DNA of 64,000 bases from Nitrospirota bacterium (GTDB taxonomy: Bacteria; Nitrospirota; Nitrospiria; Nitrospirales; UBA8639). The stretch is from assembly GCA_029864405.1 (NCBI GenBank), contig JAOTTP010000005.1, forward strand, positions 17,580 through 81,579. Reading direction: 5' to 3'. Under the pieces are notes generated by a model. The model saw only the letters and a list, made by a program, of their open reading frames with translations, made no database searches and was not told where the DNA came from. Below, one piece after another: positions 57,142-64,000 of the stretch (position 1 is the first letter of the stretch; every line of letters starts with the position of its first letter). Position numbers and translations under genes: made by a program.

Positions 57142-58725
57142 ATGGCTATGACTTCTTCTCAGTTGGTCGAATCGCTGCAGAGCCCGAAATGTTATCCCCA
57201 CCCCGTGAGCCAGATCATACTGGTGGAAACGCATATTTCGTGGGTGTTCTTAACTGGTCAGTATGTCTACAAAATTAAAAAGCCTGTGCTGTTCACATTT
57301 GTCGATTTTTCGACCGTCGAAAAACGGCGGTGGTTTTGTGAAGAAGAAGTTCGACTCAACCGACGGTTAGCCCCACAGCTCTATCTGGGAGTAGTCTCCA
57401 TCACCGGTTCTCCATCAGACCCTCGCATGGATGGTGAGGGAACCCCTTTTGAATGTGCCGTCAAAATGAAACAATTTCTTCCCGATCAGGAGTTTCACAA
57501 ACTCCTTGAGGCAGGCGAACTTCATGAACATGTTGTCAGCCAACTGGCCATAGATATTGGAGCATTCCATAGCCGAATTGAACCTGCTGGAGATCCCTCT
57601 TCTTATGGAGAGCCGGATATGGTGTGGCGACCTGTAGCAGAGTGCTTCGAAGACATTCCGCTTGCTGCCCTCCCGGTGCGGATTCAATCCTGTGTGCAGG
57701 AGATCAAGGAATGGACAAACCAGGAATGGGAGCGATTGAGGCCGGTATTAGGACAACGCAAATCTTCGGGGCATATCCGGGAATGTCATGGTGATCTTCA
57801 TTTGGGAAATATTGCCCTATTCGAGGGCCGGATCTGTGTGTTTGACGCCTTGGAATTTGAACCACGGTTGCGTTGGATTGATGTCATCAGTGAAGTCGCG
57901 TTTTTGGTCATGGATTTAGAGAGTAAGTGTCGAGTGGATTTGGCCTATTGGTTTTTGAACTGTTATCTGGAAGTGACTGGTGACTATGCCGGGATGAGAG
58001 TGTTCCGGCTGTATGAGGTCTATCGGGCACTCGTTCGAGCAAAAGTAGCAGGCTTGCGTCTGGCTCAGGTGGTACCAGGAAGCCCGGCATGGGAGAATGT
58101 CCATGCAGAAATGGTCAGGTACGTGGAGTTAGCTCATCGATTGATTATGCCTCTTCCTCCAATGTTGATGCTGATGCATGGAGTATCCGGGACAGGGAAG
58201 ACAACAGTCTCCACTGAAGTGGTGAAAGCGTTGGGCGCCGTGCGGGTGCGATCCGATGTGGAACGTAAACGGATCCATGCCGAACAATGTGAAAAAGTTG
58301 TTGGTCAGGGAATTTCAGAGAGCTTGTATGCGCCAGCCATGACTCAAACAACCTATAAAAGGCTATGGGATCTTGCGAGCACAATGTTACAGGCGGGCTA
58401 TCCTGTCGTTGTGGATGCCACATTTCTTGAGGCCGCACAAAGACAATCATTCATCCAACTGGCCCATGAACGGCATGTGCCTGGGGTCATATTGGACGTC
58501 TGGGCGCCAGATGACGTGTTGGCCGAGCGAATAGCATGGCGTGCCAAACAACGGACAGATGCCTCTGACGCGACGATTGGAGTCATGGAACAGCAAAAGG
58601 CGAGAGAGGAGCCCTTAACCGAGGTCGAACGGCACTCTGCCATCCGCCTGGATTCGACCGATTTGCAAGCTGTCAGATCCACGATACAGAGCCTTATTGA
58701 ACGACGAGGAAAGAGGGAGAATTGA
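57142..58725 (+). CDS. Fusion of phosphotransferase-like and P-loop kinase domains
   Basis: About 528 residues from ATG 57142; an open frame extends to TTG 57076 and ATG 57148 is close, with no ribosome site to decide. The N-terminal half is an aminoglycoside-phosphotransferase-like fold (VYKIKKPVLFTFVDFST; RECHGDLHLGNIALFEGRI with the catalytic loop; VFDALEFEP). The C-terminal half is a P-loop kinase of the gluconokinase/AAA_33 type (MHGVSGTGKTTVS, then VRVRSDVERKR and VVVDATFLE). This two-domain protein is widespread but its substrate is unknown. It is divergent from the cytochrome c gene. Confidence 0.85.
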   Translation: MAMTSSQLVESLQSPKCYPHPVSQIILVETHISWVFLTGQYVYKIKKPVLFTFVDFSTVEKRRWFCEEEVRLNRRLAPQLYLGVVSITGSPSDPRMDGEGTPFECAVKMKQFLPDQEFHKLLEAGELHEHVVSQLAIDIGAFHSRIEPAGDPSSYGEPDMVWRPVAECFEDIPLAALPVRIQSCVQEIKEWTNQEWERLRPVLGQRKSSGHIRECHGDLHLGNIALFEGRICVFDALEFEPRLRWIDVISEVAFLVMDLESKCRVDLAYWFLNCYLEVTGDYAGMRVFRLYEVYRALVRAKVAGLRLAQVVPGSPAWENVHAEMVRYVELAHRLIMPLPPMLMLMHGVSGTGKTTVSTEVVKALGAVRVRSDVERKRIHAEQCEKVVGQGISESLYAPAMTQTTYKRLWDLASTMLQAGYPVVVDATFLEAAQRQSFIQLAHERHVPGVILDVWAPDDVLAERIAWRAKQRTDASDATIGVMEQQKAREEPLTEVERHSAIRLDSTDLQAVRSTIQSLIERRGKREN

Positions 58726-59249
58726 AAACAACCTTTTGAGGCGATTCACGGAAGAAGGATTGATAGGGTTGTGGTTTTGCGTGATCTCCTGTAGGCGATT
58801 GGGGACGTGTGGCTTGAGAAAATGAGTAGGAATCCAATTGAGAGGATGTTGAAAGGTGATGTGTGAGCGATGGGATACATTGGCGGGAGCAACCGAGAAG
58901 CGCACCCTGAATACACAGGACTGCTCCTCAAATCTGTTCAAGTGTAAAAACTAAGATGCAAACAGGGAATGTACAATTTGTGACTAGAGTAGCCCTTGTC
59001 ATCCTGAGCCCACGGCGAAGGATCTGTGCCCAGGTTGAAGATGCCACGGCCTAGCCAGATCTTTCGTTTCACTCAGGATGACGTCATCTATCAGGACCTG
59101 CTTCATTCGTTGATAGCTCAGAATTCTTCAGACAGTGTCTAATGAATGACGTTCAAGTTTTTACAGATCAATCGTTCGTTGCTTACTCAACACATGCAGA
59201 GAGTGACGGTGTTGAAAAATCTTCGTGAACGAACTCTTGACGTCATACG
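58726..59249. other. Gap with a MITE-like element, no gene
   Basis: About 520 bases between two convergent genes (the kinase fusion and the small tad operon). Apart from the palindromic element at 58998-59082 I see no gene or terminator. Confidence 0.4.
58998..59082 (+). mobile_element. MITE-like palindromic element, copy 2 (85 bp)
   Basis: The ends GTCATCCTGAG (58998-59008) and CTCAGGATGAC (59072-59082) are perfect 11-bp inverted repeats. The body matches the element at 44442-44524 read on the opposite strand. It has no coding capacity and lies between convergent genes, where such elements may end transcription. Confidence 0.75.
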
Positions 59250-59828
59250 TTAAAAAATCGCTGTGCTAGACATGGTGATGCTGTTGGAAGTAGATAGCCC
59301 TCCCCATCCAAATTGAGCCGCTAGTGCTCCAACAGGGGTAATCGGATCATGTTCATAATAGACTTTCACCACGGTAAATTGTTGTACCGTTGCACCGGTA
59401 CCGGGAACATATACCAAGTAGTCGTAAAGATTTTGCGGTAAATCACAATTCGGAAGCGCAGGAGGCACTACACCGGAGCCGGTTAAGCCTCCATCCTCAA
59501 CGACCGCACAGACCGGGTTATTATTCGCGACGGTCCCAGCAGTGATTTGGGCCAAGTAAATATGATATTTGGATGGCTGATTTTTAAAATCCAGGGCATT
59601 ATTGGTGGACCCGAGAAGATCCATCATGTTCTGGGGGGTCGTCAGGTTTCGCGAGGCTAAGCTTGCGCCTTCTCTCGATAACTGGGTGAGAGCGTTGCGT
59701 TCGTTGATGATGCTTCCGAATTCGACAATGCCAAATGCGACGAAGAGGAAAATCATGAGGGAAAAGGCGAGTTCGACGGAAGCGGTCCCCCGTTCATTCC
59801 GCCCCATCCGTAAAAATGATGCCATCAT
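59250..59828 (-). CDS. TadE-like pseudopilin (second tad operon, last gene)
   Basis: A 192-residue protein starting at ATG 59828, with GGAGG 6 bases before and a four-base overlap with the preceding stop. The N-terminus holds the TadE signature: NERGTASVELAFSLMIFLFV, GIVEFGSIINERNALTQLSR. The rest is a periplasmic domain with two cysteines (NPVCAVVED, PNCDLPQ). It should be cleaved by the CpaA peptidase. It belongs to the TadG-VWA/TadE/TadE unit and probably supplements the main tad locus. Confidence 0.87.
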   Translation of the reverse strand: MMASFLRMGRNERGTASVELAFSLMIFLFVAFGIVEFGSIINERNALTQLSREGASLASRNLTTPQNMMDLLGSTNNALDFKNQPSKYHIYLAQITAGTVANNNPVCAVVEDGGLTGSGVVPPALPNCDLPQNLYDYLVYVPGTGATVQQFTVVKVYYEHDPITPVGALAAQFGWGGLSTSNSITMSSTAIF

Positions 59829-60358
59829 GAGGCGCCTCCTAAGATAAAGTTTTCATTGCGGTAGGTCCCCTCGGACGACATGACCATGGAATCCCCTGCT
59901 CCAAAAAACCCACCAATCAATTGTGTGAAAAATTGATGGGTGAAATTCACCCGGACCCGCATAAATGCGCCGGCACCACCTGCGCTTGCCGTCCCAACAA
60001 CGGCAGGATCATCGGGGTCGGTCCAATCGGCATCGACGGGGAAAATGAAAATTTCTGACGGGTCGATGTCCATAACCATGGCCGCACTGTCTTGAATCGC
60101 TTGTTTAATGGAATCTTCCCGGGATAAGGCATTCCCATCGCCATCTACTGATGTTGCGCCAACGGTTCCAATACGGATTCCCTCTCTTACCGCAGAAGTG
60201 AGGGTGTTCTGGTGCACAAAAAACCAACCCATTTCTGCTACGGCGAAGAGCGCGGTGAGAAACACCAGCATGGTCGCCCCCACCTCAACAGCCGAGATTC
60301 CCGATTCGGTCTGGCATGGAGACATCAGTTTACGAAAAGATCTGATCAAGCTGTTCAT
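59825..60358 (-). CDS. TadE-like pseudopilin (second tad operon, middle gene)
   Basis: ATG 60358 has AGGAGG 8 bases upstream, better than the in-frame codon at 60376. The 177-residue protein has a TadE-type N-terminus (ESGISAVEVGATMLVFLTAL, FAVAEMGWFFVHQNTLTSAV) and a periplasmic domain with Asp-rich loops (DIDPSEIFIFPVDADWTDPDD). It lies 77 bases after the broken TadG-VWA gene and overlaps the next gene by four bases. Confidence 0.87.
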   Translation of the reverse strand: MNSLIRSFRKLMSPCQTESGISAVEVGATMLVFLTALFAVAEMGWFFVHQNTLTSAVREGIRIGTVGATSVDGDGNALSREDSIKQAIQDSAAMVMDIDPSEIFIFPVDADWTDPDDPAVVGTASAGGAGAFMRVRVNFTHQFFTQLIGGFFGAGDSMVMSSEGTYRNENFILGGAS

Positions 60359-60435
60359 TGGGGAATCCTCCTGCATGTGGACCCATTATCCCAGTCACGC
60401 GTGTTGTGTCTGCAATCGTGTGGCATCGTGGTTGC

Positions 60436-61752
60436 CTAACTGATAAGAACAAGTTTGAGAATATTGGCAATTTGTTGGAAAATTCCCTCCAGCTCTGATG
60501 AGTCAGGGGTATAGTACGCAAAAGCTGCCCCGCTGGAGAGCGTTCCAAGAAATGCCGGATCGACGTTGCCCAACCCAATGGTATAGATTTCAATGCCTTT
60601 CGCTTTGATTGCTGCGGCATTGTCAATAGCCATTTGTGTAGCGAGATAGGTTAAGTATCCGGCGAGTGGCGCCCCGGGGATATTACATTGTTGGGAACCG
60701 TAACCGGACATGGGTCCATAACTATTCAACCCATATGTGGGATCGGTAAAGACGTCCCATCTTACGTTTAATTTAGTGTTGAGACCTCTAGAGTTGACAT
60801 ATGGACAGGAGGTACTGCCGGAGGTTTTTCCATCTCCTGTAATGTGAACCCTGTTCACACTAAACGAATTGAATTGTTGATCTGGTCTTTGCAAATTGTC
60901 CCACACCAGTGCACCTCCAAGTGCAGCGACGCCATCATAATCCGTGCCGTTATATTTAAACTGTCCCCGAAAAGCCGTAGGATTTCCATCCGAGAAAAAG
61001 ACGACGACTTGCTTGGTTCGTTCATTCGCAGGGACGCCGGATTGATCTGACCAAGGGAGGACAAGGGCTTGAGCTAAGGCGTCTTCGGCATTAGTCCCCC
61101 CAGTGGCACCAAGACCATTAATGGCCGTAGTCATGGGGGAGACGTACCCATGGTCCATCGGAAATGGTTTTTGGACCCCTGAGGCAAAGGTTATCAAGGC
61201 AAATCTATTTTCGGCTTGTTGATCGGTGAAATTTTCTACAAAGTTTTTTGACCCTTCTTTCAGGTCGGCTATGGGGCTGCCTCCCATCGATCCCGACAGG
61301 TCCAGAACTAAGGCGATTTCCGCGTTGCGAAGTTTAGCGGATCCGTCCGCACCAATAGCGGTCGTGCCGTGGCTTCCTCCCACCACTTTCGAGAGATAAT
61401 TTATGGAATTGGTTGAGCCTTGTACAGTAATTTTCCCGTTTCCTTCGGGGGTGACTATGAAAGTCGGGGTATCGGTACCTAGCAGACCGGGAGGAAAGTT
61501 GGCTTATGCTACTTGTTGGACAAACCCCTCAATATCGGTAATGTTCGGATTGTTCACGTTTTTGGCTCCCGCAAAGGCGGCCCCAGCGATCGCTTTACTC
61601 ATTTCTCCCTGGATGGCATACCATCGTCCAACTTCAATTCCCAGGGCTGCAAACCCAAACAGGGCCACGACAGTGATACCTGTAATCAGGATGTATGCGC
61701 CTTGTTGGTTGCGTAACGGATTCTGTAACCCTTTGATTGAATAGCGTCCCAT
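60436..61752 (-). pseudogene. TadG-like VWA protein interrupted by one in-frame stop
   Basis: Translation from ATG 61752 (GGGAG 9 bases upstream) gives a Tad_N anchor (GAYILITGITVVALFGFAAL, GRWYAIQGEMSKAIAGAAFA) and runs to a TAA at 61504-61506. In the same frame, without any shift, it continues ANFPPGLLGTD and then a complete von Willebrand A domain with the metal site DLSGSMGGS, TGGTN and FSDG, ending at 60436. The whole is 438 codons with one stop after FVQQVA. One base change from a sense codon such as CAA, AAA or GAA would restore it. Either the gene is inactivated, or the stop is a sequence error. VWA-type TadG proteins normally span the periplasm in tad systems. Confidence 0.82.
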
Positions 61753-62227
61753 TTTCCATGTCTCCCTGGATGAAAGGATCGCAACCCTCGCACCCAATCG
61801 TTCATTTCTTGCCAATTCAATGCGGCGGTTCTTTGGTAGAGGAATAACGACTGAATATGGAAAAACTTGCCGATTGGAAATGTGTTCGAAATGTTGAGCT
61901 TTTGTGATTTTATTTGTTGTTGTTTTCGGAAGAGAGTCCTTCTCGAACATTGTGAACGAGTCTTTCTGGAAAAAATGCCTGGTCTCTCGTGCTTACCCTC
62001 AGGCCATATGTGGTCAGCGGGTTCCGGGTGGTAGGTCAAGACATGGGCTGAGAAGATGATAGGGCTCAGAATGAGCCTCTGGTGTATGAGACGGTCAAAG
62101 AGCGGAGCTCATGAGTATCAGGAGGAAGAGGATGGGAAGACTGAGAAATGGGATGGATATTAGGTTGTACGGCAGGAGAGCGGTGTTGGTGAAGAATTCA
62201 AGGTTTTTTTGAACCAATGGTGACGAT
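61753..62227. other. Gap upstream of the second tad operon
   Basis: About 475 bases. An open frame continues upstream of the TadG start (to 61950) but does not look like protein sequence. A weak minus-strand hairpin GCCTG-CAGGC with a following T-run at about 61972-62008 might terminate the TPR gene. I looked for a second GEMM aptamer here and did not see one. Confidence 0.4.
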
Positions 62228-63301
62228 CTATTGCTCAAGTTGGTTGAGTAATTGTTGGATTCGGGTATCCTTTCCCCCAAGGTCAAGGTATTTCTTATAG
62301 TGGTTTTGTGCTTGAAGAAGATCTTTCTTGTGAAATTCATACAAGGCCCCAAGATTGAAATGTCCTTCCAGAGAATCCGGTTGGAGGGCGATTCCCGTTT
62401 GATAGGCCTGTTCCGCTTCTGCAAATTGTTTATTCCCTGCGAGGAGCACCCCAAGATTCAAAAAGGCTTCGGCGTCCTGGGGCTTCAGTTGACTGACGCG
62501 CTGAAAATGCTCGATGGCTTGTTGTTGGTCCCCTTGTTGTTGGTAGATAAATCCTAGATTGTAGTGGGCTTCCGAATATTCAGGGTTCGCCTGAATAACT
62601 TGTTGGTACGCGTGTACGGCCTGGCTGTGTTGATTCTGCCGTTCGGCGATCCGGCCAAGCAAATACCATCCGTCCGCATGGTGAGGGTGGTGCTCAGTCA
62701 ATTGAGTGAGCAGTGGCTGGGCCAGGTCGAAATCTTCGGTTTGCATGTACTGAGAAGCAAGATTATAGAGCGCTTCAGCCTGCAAGGGTTGTTGGGTGAG
62801 AACGGTCTGGTATTCCTGAATAGCCTGAATCGTGAGTGCCAGCTGGTCGAATAATTTAGCGAGTGTGAGCCGGGCCTCCCAAAAACGTGGATAGATTGTG
62901 AGCGCCTGTTGAAGGGCCTTTTGGGCTTCTTCCATTTTATCTTGTTTGATAAAGAGTAGCGCCAAATCATAATGCGCTTGAGCCAAATTCGGGTTGAGGC
63001 GAATTGCCTGTTGAAGGGCGGAAATCGCGCGTTCAGGTTGTTGGGCCAGTTGAAACTCCACCAGCCCATACAGATGATGGGCTTCAGGAAAATCCGGAAA
63101 TTCCTGGATGGCCTGTTCGAGTAACGATTGAGCCGTCTTGAAATCCTGGATTTCAATAGCCGCAAGAGCTTCACGATAGAGGTTCCCGGCTTCGTGACTC
63201 AATGCCGGCAAGGGCCAGAGGAGGAAGAGGCACAAGAGCATTCCCTTCCACTCGATGTGTTGAGGAGAAGAAACCAATCGACTGTATGTGGTCAAAGTCA
63301 T
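62228..63301 (-). CDS. Periplasmic or membrane-anchored TPR protein
   Basis: About 357 residues from ATG 63301 (ATG 63241, directly before the hydrophobic signal MLLCLFLLWPLPALSHEAG, is an alternative). At least nine TPR units fill the rest, for example ALAAIEIQDFKTAQSLLEQA, AHYDLALLFIKQDKMEEAQK and GHFNLGALYEFHKKDLLQAQ. Gln is very frequent. A signal peptide points to the periplasm. Such proteins act as scaffolds; the partner is not known. It lies next to a second tad operon and an ExbD gene, but no functional link can be shown. Confidence 0.82.
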   Translation of the reverse strand: MTLTTYSRLVSSPQHIEWKGMLLCLFLLWPLPALSHEAGNLYREALAAIEIQDFKTAQSLLEQAIQEFPDFPEAHHLYGLVEFQLAQQPERAISALQQAIRLNPNLAQAHYDLALLFIKQDKMEEAQKALQQALTIYPRFWEARLTLAKLFDQLALTIQAIQEYQTVLTQQPLQAEALYNLASQYMQTEDFDLAQPLLTQLTEHHPHHADGWYLLGRIAERQNQHSQAVHAYQQVIQANPEYSEAHYNLGFIYQQQGDQQQAIEHFQRVSQLKPQDAEAFLNLGVLLAGNKQFAEAEQAYQTGIALQPDSLEGHFNLGALYEFHKKDLLQAQNHYKKYLDLGGKDTRIQQLLNQLEQ

Positions 63302-63696
63302 TATCTGTATCACATTTAATTTGAAGCCATGGCCAATAAGGCTAACCATAAATATCTGTGTCGGGAATATTACCCCATCACACATCGATTCGCGAGAAGC
63401 CGGTTGAGTGAGCCGACGGAAAAAACGCTAAGGGTCGGTAGTCTTTGTCGGCTAGAGGAATACGTCATAGGAAATCTGGGCGACATGGCAGGCCGACGAA
63501 AAAGAAATTGAGTTGGATGCTGCTGCGTGGGGCTGATAAGTGGGATTGGGGTCAAGGGTCTCTGGGAGTCAGAGCGTCCTCGAACTCACCAGGGCAAGGT
63601 GTCATCCCATCAGCAGAACGAACGGAAGAATTGCGAATTGAGGTGAAGGATTCGTGAATGTGGTCGGTGACGGGTGGTGCATGGGGTACTCGGCGT
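63302..63696. other. Gap before exbD, no gene seen
   Basis: About 395 bases between the TPR gene and the exbD 3' end, both on the minus strand. The short open frames on either strand overlap each other and lack ribosome sites. Confidence 0.35.
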
Positions 63697-64000
63697 TTAC
63701 GGTTCCGAATTGGGTTTCGTGGCAATCGCCATGTTGGGAATACCAGCCAGTCGAATGATGTCCATCACTTTGATCACCCGGCCATGGGGAACCTGTTCAT
63801 CGGCATTAATGATGAGTGATGGATCAGGATTGGCTTGTCGAAGGGTGGCCAGTCGAATTTCTAGTTCGGGAAGGTCAATGGGTTCCTTGTTGTAGTAGAG
63901 CGTCCCTTCACGGGTGAGCGTGAGCGAGATTTGGTCCGGGACTTTATCCGTCGCGGAGTCGGCAGTCGGAAGGGTGACAGGCATCCCATGCTGAATGGTC
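63697..64000 (-). CDS. exbD: ExbD/TolR-family biopolymer transport protein (C-terminal part)
   Basis: The gene enters from the right edge: the frame is open through 64000 (TIQHGMPVTLPTADS), so the ATG at 63984 is internal and the membrane anchor lies outside the window. The visible periplasmic domain is typical: ISLTLTREGTLYYNKEPIDL, DPSLIINADEQVPHGRVIKV and MDIIRLAGIPNMAIATKP. ExbD/TolR partners ExbB/TolQ to pass proton-motive energy to TonB or Tol-Pal. Which system cannot be decided from this fragment; pal lies 54 kb away. Confidence 0.88.
   Translation of the reverse strand, partial: TIQHGMPVTLPTADSATDKVPDQISLTLTREGTLYYNKEPIDLPELEIRLATLRQANPDPSLIINADEQVPHGRVIKVMDIIRLAGIPNMAIATKPNSEP

Noticed and set aside
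60436..61950. Two separate genes (a short Tad_N protein and a stand-alone VWA protein)
   Set aside because: Both halves are in the same frame and the short segment between the stop and the next ATG still encodes typical TadG sequence, so one gene with a nonsense codon fits better.
61972..62220. Second c-di-GMP riboswitch in front of the second tad operon
   Set aside because: I looked on the minus strand for the GGACGCAAA and GGGTT-CCG blocks and found neither; only a weak hairpin is present.

Overview
The window is chromosomal sequence from a Gram-negative, diderm bacterium. It carries Pal and CpoB/YbgF, ExbD, Slp-type and other lipoproteins, a secretin, and a periplasmic cytochrome c. The mix of a large Flp/Tad pilus locus, many PAS/GGDEF/HD-GYP proteins, GH15 plus a 6-phosphogluconate dehydrogenase, and AmgK/MurU recycling suggests a Nitrospira-like member of the Nitrospirota. 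That placement is an impression from gene content; no rRNA or marker gene is present to prove it.

Layout. 1-7046: a sugar-oxidation pair (GH15 hydrolase, then a cut-off 6-phosphogluconate dehydrogenase), the cell-wall recycling pair amgK-murU, and a PAS/GAF/GGDEF protein. 7684-9918: Pal and CpoB lipoproteins. 10234-15059: an acyltransferase, a Tat-exported DUF362 protein paired with a cyclase-like repeat protein, and a PAP2 membrane protein. 15981-31308: a Flp/Tad pilus locus headed by a c-di-GMP-I (GEMM-I) riboswitch: two Flp pilins, TadE, two TadG paralogues, CpaA, CpaB, CpaC secretin, a lipoprotein, CpaE, CpaF, TadB, TadC and a TadD-like TPR lipoprotein. 31423-32039: a decayed REP-associated transposase between REP-like repeats. 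32048-40817: a hybrid histidine kinase, an HD-GYP protein, a TPR lipoprotein, a YihY/BrkB membrane protein, a PhoD-like phosphatase and an unknown protein. 41522-44437: a TIR/NB-ARC/WD40 protein built like a eukaryotic NLR. 44743-48368: putrescine synthesis from agmatine, with agmatine deiminase fused to a DUF559 nuclease-like domain, and an oxidoreductase. 48455-58725: a second HD-GYP protein, a secreted Lon-like (S16) protein, a HAD phosphatase, a response regulator, exported proteins, a cytochrome c and a kinase fusion. 59250-61752: a second small tad-type operon (TadE, TadE, TadG-VWA) whose TadG-VWA gene is broken by one in-frame TAA. 62228-64000: a TPR protein and a partial ExbD.

How the parts may work together. 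A c-di-GMP sensor RNA sits in front of the pilin genes, while one GGDEF protein and two HD-GYP proteins that could make and degrade c-di-GMP lie in the same window. This fits second-messenger control of surface attachment. The most unusual single gene is the TIR-NB-ARC-WD40 protein, whose 42-residue repeats are almost identical in DNA but vary at a few positions, as in rapidly evolving recognition receptors. Several dispersed repeat families (REP-like, an 83-85 bp palindromic MITE-like element, a GTCAT-CCCG element) mark the non-coding gaps and have shaped at least one gene.
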